From NCBI GenBank assembly GCA_002419145.1, contig DIFN01000002.1, positions 324-25,039 of the forward strand: DNA of 24,716 bases, in the 5' to 3' direction. The DNA comes from Mageeibacillus sp. UBA5747. GTDB taxonomy: Bacteria > Bacillota > Clostridia > Saccharofermentanales > UBA5734. The translations under genes and the position numbers were made by a program. The notes beneath the pieces were generated by a model that saw nothing but the letters and a program-made list of their open reading frames with translations, was not told the DNA's origin and made no database searches. This document shows, piece by piece, positions 22,124-24,716 of the stretch (position 1 is its first letter; every line of letters starts with the position of its first letter).

Positions 22124-22534
22124 ATGGGAAATATTGGAGAGCTTCTTGGATCATTGACGGGCCTTTTATTTTTACTTGCATTGTTGAATTACCCGGTCAA
22201 ATGGATCAACAAGCGGTGGATCAGCAAGCTGCCCAAGACCTCCAACGCGAAAAAGCGATACATGTCCATCATGAAATTTCTGGTTCAGAAGCACCGCTTT
22301 TTCGCTTTCGGCGCGGTAATCACGCTCGCAGTTCATCTATTCCTTCAACTCACATACAAATGGCTCTCGATTACCGGAACCATTACAGGCGGACTCATGA
22401 TTCTCACGATCCTGCTGGGCGGGAACCTGTTTTTTCGTCACAAGGGGACCCGCGGCTTGTTGTTTAAGGCTCACCGCATTTCGGCGCTGCTCACGCTCGT
22501 GGCGTTCGTGGTTCATAGCATCACCGGGATATAA
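22124..22534 (+). CDS. Four-helix membrane protein with a b-type haem-like His pattern
   Basis: 136 residues with four predicted membrane helices, at about 5-25, 55-75, 80-100 and 115-134. Two helices each carry a pair of His separated by 14 positions: HRFFAFGAVITLAVH and HRISALLTLVAFVVH. Such paired His on two helices is the layout of proteins that hold two b haems between helices (cytochrome b561 and ferric-reductase-like folds). The haem assignment is inference; no domain name is recognised for certain. The ATG has GAGGG 11 bases upstream; an in-frame GTG at 22115 would leave too little room. The promoter at 22051-22079 suggests a single-gene unit. It converges with the copper ATPase, and a link to metal or redox handling is only suggested by that position. 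Confidence 0.72.
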   Translation: MGNIGELLGSLTGLLFLLALLNYPVKWINKRWISKLPKTSNAKKRYMSIMKFLVQKHRFFAFGAVITLAVHLFLQLTYKWLSITGTITGGLMILTILLGGNLFFRHKGTRGLLFKAHRISALLTLVAFVVHSITGI

Positions 22535-22690
22535 CCCATTGTCATTATCTTAAGGGCCTGGTTCGCCCAAAAACGGCCGACTAAGGGATAAAACCAACTC
22601 ACCACCCCGACGAACCGATGCACAAATGACGAACCGGGACAGGAACCAGCGGGTACCAGGCAATTGGGTTGTGCCAGATTGCTTACAGCA
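22535..22690. other. Intergenic gap between two convergent genes, with short repeats
   Basis: The sequence holds no supported ORF. A 9-base direct repeat GACGAACCG occurs at 22609-22617 and 22628-22636, and its complement-like GGTTCG lies near 22559-22564. The segment 22654-22677 is weakly self-complementary. No hairpin followed by a T tract was found in either direction. Confidence 0.4.
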
Positions 22691-24715
22691 TTAGCTTCTG
22701 ATCAGTCTTGCATTGATCGCCACAATGATGGTGCTCATCGACATCAGGACAGCGCCAAGCGCAGGAGTAACGACAACGCCTTGGTTATAAAGAATGCCTG
22801 CAGCCAGTGGCAAGGCGATTACATTGTAAGCCGTTGCCCAGACCAGGTTTTGGACCATTTTACGGTATGTTGCACGAGATAGTCTGATCAGGGCGACAAC
22901 GTCCTGCGGATTGCTCTTAACCAGAATAACATCAGCCGTTTCAATCGCGACATCTGTACCCGCACCGATTGCGATGCCCAGATCTGCCTTGGCCAAAGCA
23001 GGCGCATCATTCACGCCATCCCCTGTCATGGCGACTGTTTTGCCAAGCTTATGAATTTCATCCACTTTCAATGCCTTTTCATTCGGTAAAACCTCAGCAA
23101 AGACATGCTCGATACCCAGCTGACTTGCCACATGGGCGGCGGATCTACGGTTATCACCGGTTACCAGATAGGATTCGATGCCCATCTCACGTAACGCATC
23201 TACGGCCAGACGCGAGCTGTCGCGAATGATGTCGGATAGCGCAATACATCCAAGCAAGGTCTGACCCGCCAGAATGTAAATGACGGTTTTCCCTTCAGCT
23301 GACAGATTTTCCAACTTCGCTTCATCGAGGCTGATTTGCAGCGAACGCATGTAACCAGGGCTGCCAATTAAAATTTCCTGACCATCGATTTTTGCCTTGA
23401 GCCCTTGCCCAGTCACATTCTGATAATCTGTGACCGATTTGAGTGCGATGCCACGTTTTTTGCCTTCTCGGACAATACCTTGGGCAATTGGATGCTCGGA
23501 GTTTGATTCTACAGCATAGGCTATTTCCAGGAGCTCTGATTCGGAAACTTCGATTGCTACGACATCCGTCACGCCGAACTGACCTACTGTCAAAGTGCCT
23601 GTCTTATCAAAAATAACTGCATCCGTTTTCCGGGCATTTTCAAATGCTGCGCGATTACGAATCAAAAGGCCTTGCTTTGCGCCGATGCCAGTTGACATGG
23701 CAGTGACGAGTGGAATGGCCAGTCCCAGAGCATGCGGACAAGAAATAATCACAACGGTGACAGCCCTTTCTATGGCAAAGCCAAGATCACCATTTACAAA
23801 CATCCAGACAGCGAATGTGACGGTGCCGGCTGAAACGGCAATATAGAATAACCACTTGGCAGCAACATCAGCCAAGCGCTGAGTTCTGGATTTTGACTGC
23901 TGAGCTTCGCGAACGAGCTTAATAACCTGGGAGATAAAGGTTTCATCACCGGTCTTACTAACCGTAAATTTCAAAATTCCTTCGCCATTTATAGATCCGC
24001 CGGTAACCGCATCACCGGGGTTCTTATCAACGGGGTTGGCTTCACCGGTCATCATTGCTTCATTGACGGATGACGCGCCGGCGAAGACCTTGCCGTCGAT
24101 TGGAATTTTCTCGCCAGGCTTGACAAGAATCCGATCGCCAGTTTTTAAACTGGATACCGGCATATCCATCGTCTCACCGTTCTCATGAATCACATGCGCT
24201 TCTTCAGGCATGAGTTTGACCAATTCATCAAGCGCTTTTGAGGCACTGATAACAGAACGCATTTCAATCCAATGCCCCAGCAACATGATAACAATCAATG
24301 TCGCAAGCTCCCAGAAAAAATCGCTGCCCTCAAGAATGAAAACCGTAAGAGAACTATAGAGATAGGCAACAACAATCGCCAAGGTGATCAGAGTCATCAT
24401 CGCCGGAGACTTTTCTGTAAGCTCCTCTTTTGATCCTTTAAAAAATGGCCAGCCACCATAAAAGAAAAGTAGTGTTGACAGGCCGAAAAGGATATATGAA
24501 TCACCTGAAAAGTGCCAGTCGACGCCTAAAAACATCTGGATCATCGGTGAGAGCGCGAGAATCGGGATCGTCAGGACTAGAGAATAAAAGAAGCGGCGCC
24601 GAAAATCTGCGACCATCATGGCATGGTGGTCTTTATGTTCTGGATGTTCATGGGGTGATTTGTGCATCTGATGCTTATGATCTGACTGGTCATGCTGGTC
24701 CATAAAAACCCCCAT
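22691..24715 (-). CDS. copB: Copper-translocating P-type ATPase, CopB (CPH) type
   Basis: 674 residues, complete or nearly so at the window edge. P1B ATPase: actuator motif MTGEANP at 222-228, ion-site motif Cys326-Pro327-His328, phosphorylated Asp370 in DKTGTLT, nucleotide-binding SEHPIAQ, and hinge TGDGVNDAPAL. The CPH motif marks the P1B-3/CopB group rather than the CPC (CopA) group; such pumps export copper or silver ions. The cytosolic N terminus has no CXXC metal domain but is His-rich (nine His between residues 8 and 31), typical of CopB. ATG 24715 and ATG 24703 are both possible starts; GGGGG sits 5 bases before the second. Upstream control lies outside the window. Composition is somewhat AT-richer than the hppA-pyrG genes. 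A metal-resistance neighbourhood beyond the edge is plausible. Confidence 0.96.
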   Translation of the reverse strand: MGVFMDQHDQSDHKHQMHKSPHEHPEHKDHHAMMVADFRRRFFYSLVLTIPILALSPMIQMFLGVDWHFSGDSYILFGLSTLLFFYGGWPFFKGSKEELTEKSPAMMTLITLAIVVAYLYSSLTVFILEGSDFFWELATLIVIMLLGHWIEMRSVISASKALDELVKLMPEEAHVIHENGETMDMPVSSLKTGDRILVKPGEKIPIDGKVFAGASSVNEAMMTGEANPVDKNPGDAVTGGSINGEGILKFTVSKTGDETFISQVIKLVREAQQSKSRTQRLADVAAKWLFYIAVSAGTVTFAVWMFVNGDLGFAIERAVTVVIISCPHALGLAIPLVTAMSTGIGAKQGLLIRNRAAFENARKTDAVIFDKTGTLTVGQFGVTDVVAIEVSESELLEIAYAVESNSEHPIAQGIVREGKKRGIALKSVTDYQNVTGQGLKAKIDGQEILIGSPGYMRSLQISLDEAKLENLSAEGKTVIYILAGQTLLGCIALSDIIRDSSRLAVDALREMGIESYLVTGDNRRSAAHVASQLGIEHVFAEVLPNEKALKVDEIHKLGKTVAMTGDGVNDAPALAKADLGIAIGAGTDVAIETADVILVKSNPQDVVALIRLSRATYRKMVQNLVWATAYNVIALPLAAGILYNQGVVVTPALGAVLMSMSTIIVAINARLIRS

Positions 24716-24716
24716 T

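Noticed and set aside
22556..22677. Short repeats between the membrane protein and copB as an IS or attachment-site remnant
   Set aside because: The repeats are only nine bases, with no transposase trace, target duplication or integrase nearby.

Overview
The window looks like chromosome of a Bacillota (Clostridia-like) bacterium of middling GC content. Strong AGGAGG-type ribosome sites precede most genes. Regulators are of the PadR, OmpR and 7TMR-diguanylate cyclase kinds. There is a membrane pyrophosphatase, and short intergenic gaps separate operons on both strands. Genus cannot be read from the sequence. No rRNA, tRNA, CRISPR array, IS element or prophage was seen.

Left part (1-4.8 kb): a visibly AT-richer AAA+/DUF4143 ATPase gene with a divergent protein-like remnant beside it at the window edge; then a ketopantoate reductase-family dehydrogenase, CTP synthase (pyrG) with a clear terminator, and a Bcp-type peroxiredoxin behind a good sigma-A-like promoter. 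Bcp converges with exodeoxyribonuclease III, and the two stop codons overlap.

Middle (5.6-13.3 kb): a PadR regulator fused to a DUF4180 domain, with a textbook PadR-type operator (ATGT-N8-ACAT) in its own promoter; a K+-independent-type H+-pyrophosphatase (hppA) followed 5 bases later by a short-chain dehydrogenase; and, on the minus strand, a dCache sensor histidine kinase directly followed by a receiver-GGDEF diguanylate cyclase.

13.4-18.8 kb: a truncated Dabb-domain ORF; a minus-strand three-gene set with overlapping stop/start codons, made of a 48-residue DUF1858-like mini-protein, an ABC-F translation ATPase and a papain/C39-like cysteine peptidase homologue; and a divergent Nudix hydrolase coupled to a 7TM-GGDEF cyclase. 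With the receiver-GGDEF protein this gives two predicted c-di-GMP synthases, both keeping the inhibitory RxxD site.

18.8-24.7 kb: a lipoprotein and a small exported helical protein, divergent from an OmpR-type response regulator/histidine kinase pair, which suggests an envelope-sensing module. The regulator's best-placed start is an unusual AUC codon. Then come a small membrane protein with a four-histidine b-haem-like pattern and a CPH-type copper P-type ATPase (CopB) with a His-rich N terminus.

Most promising for novelty are the mini-protein/ABC-F/peptidase operon, the PadR-DUF4180 fusion with its operator, the divergent lipoprotein/exported protein/two-component module, and the Glu-to-Asp change at the pyrophosphatase gate.
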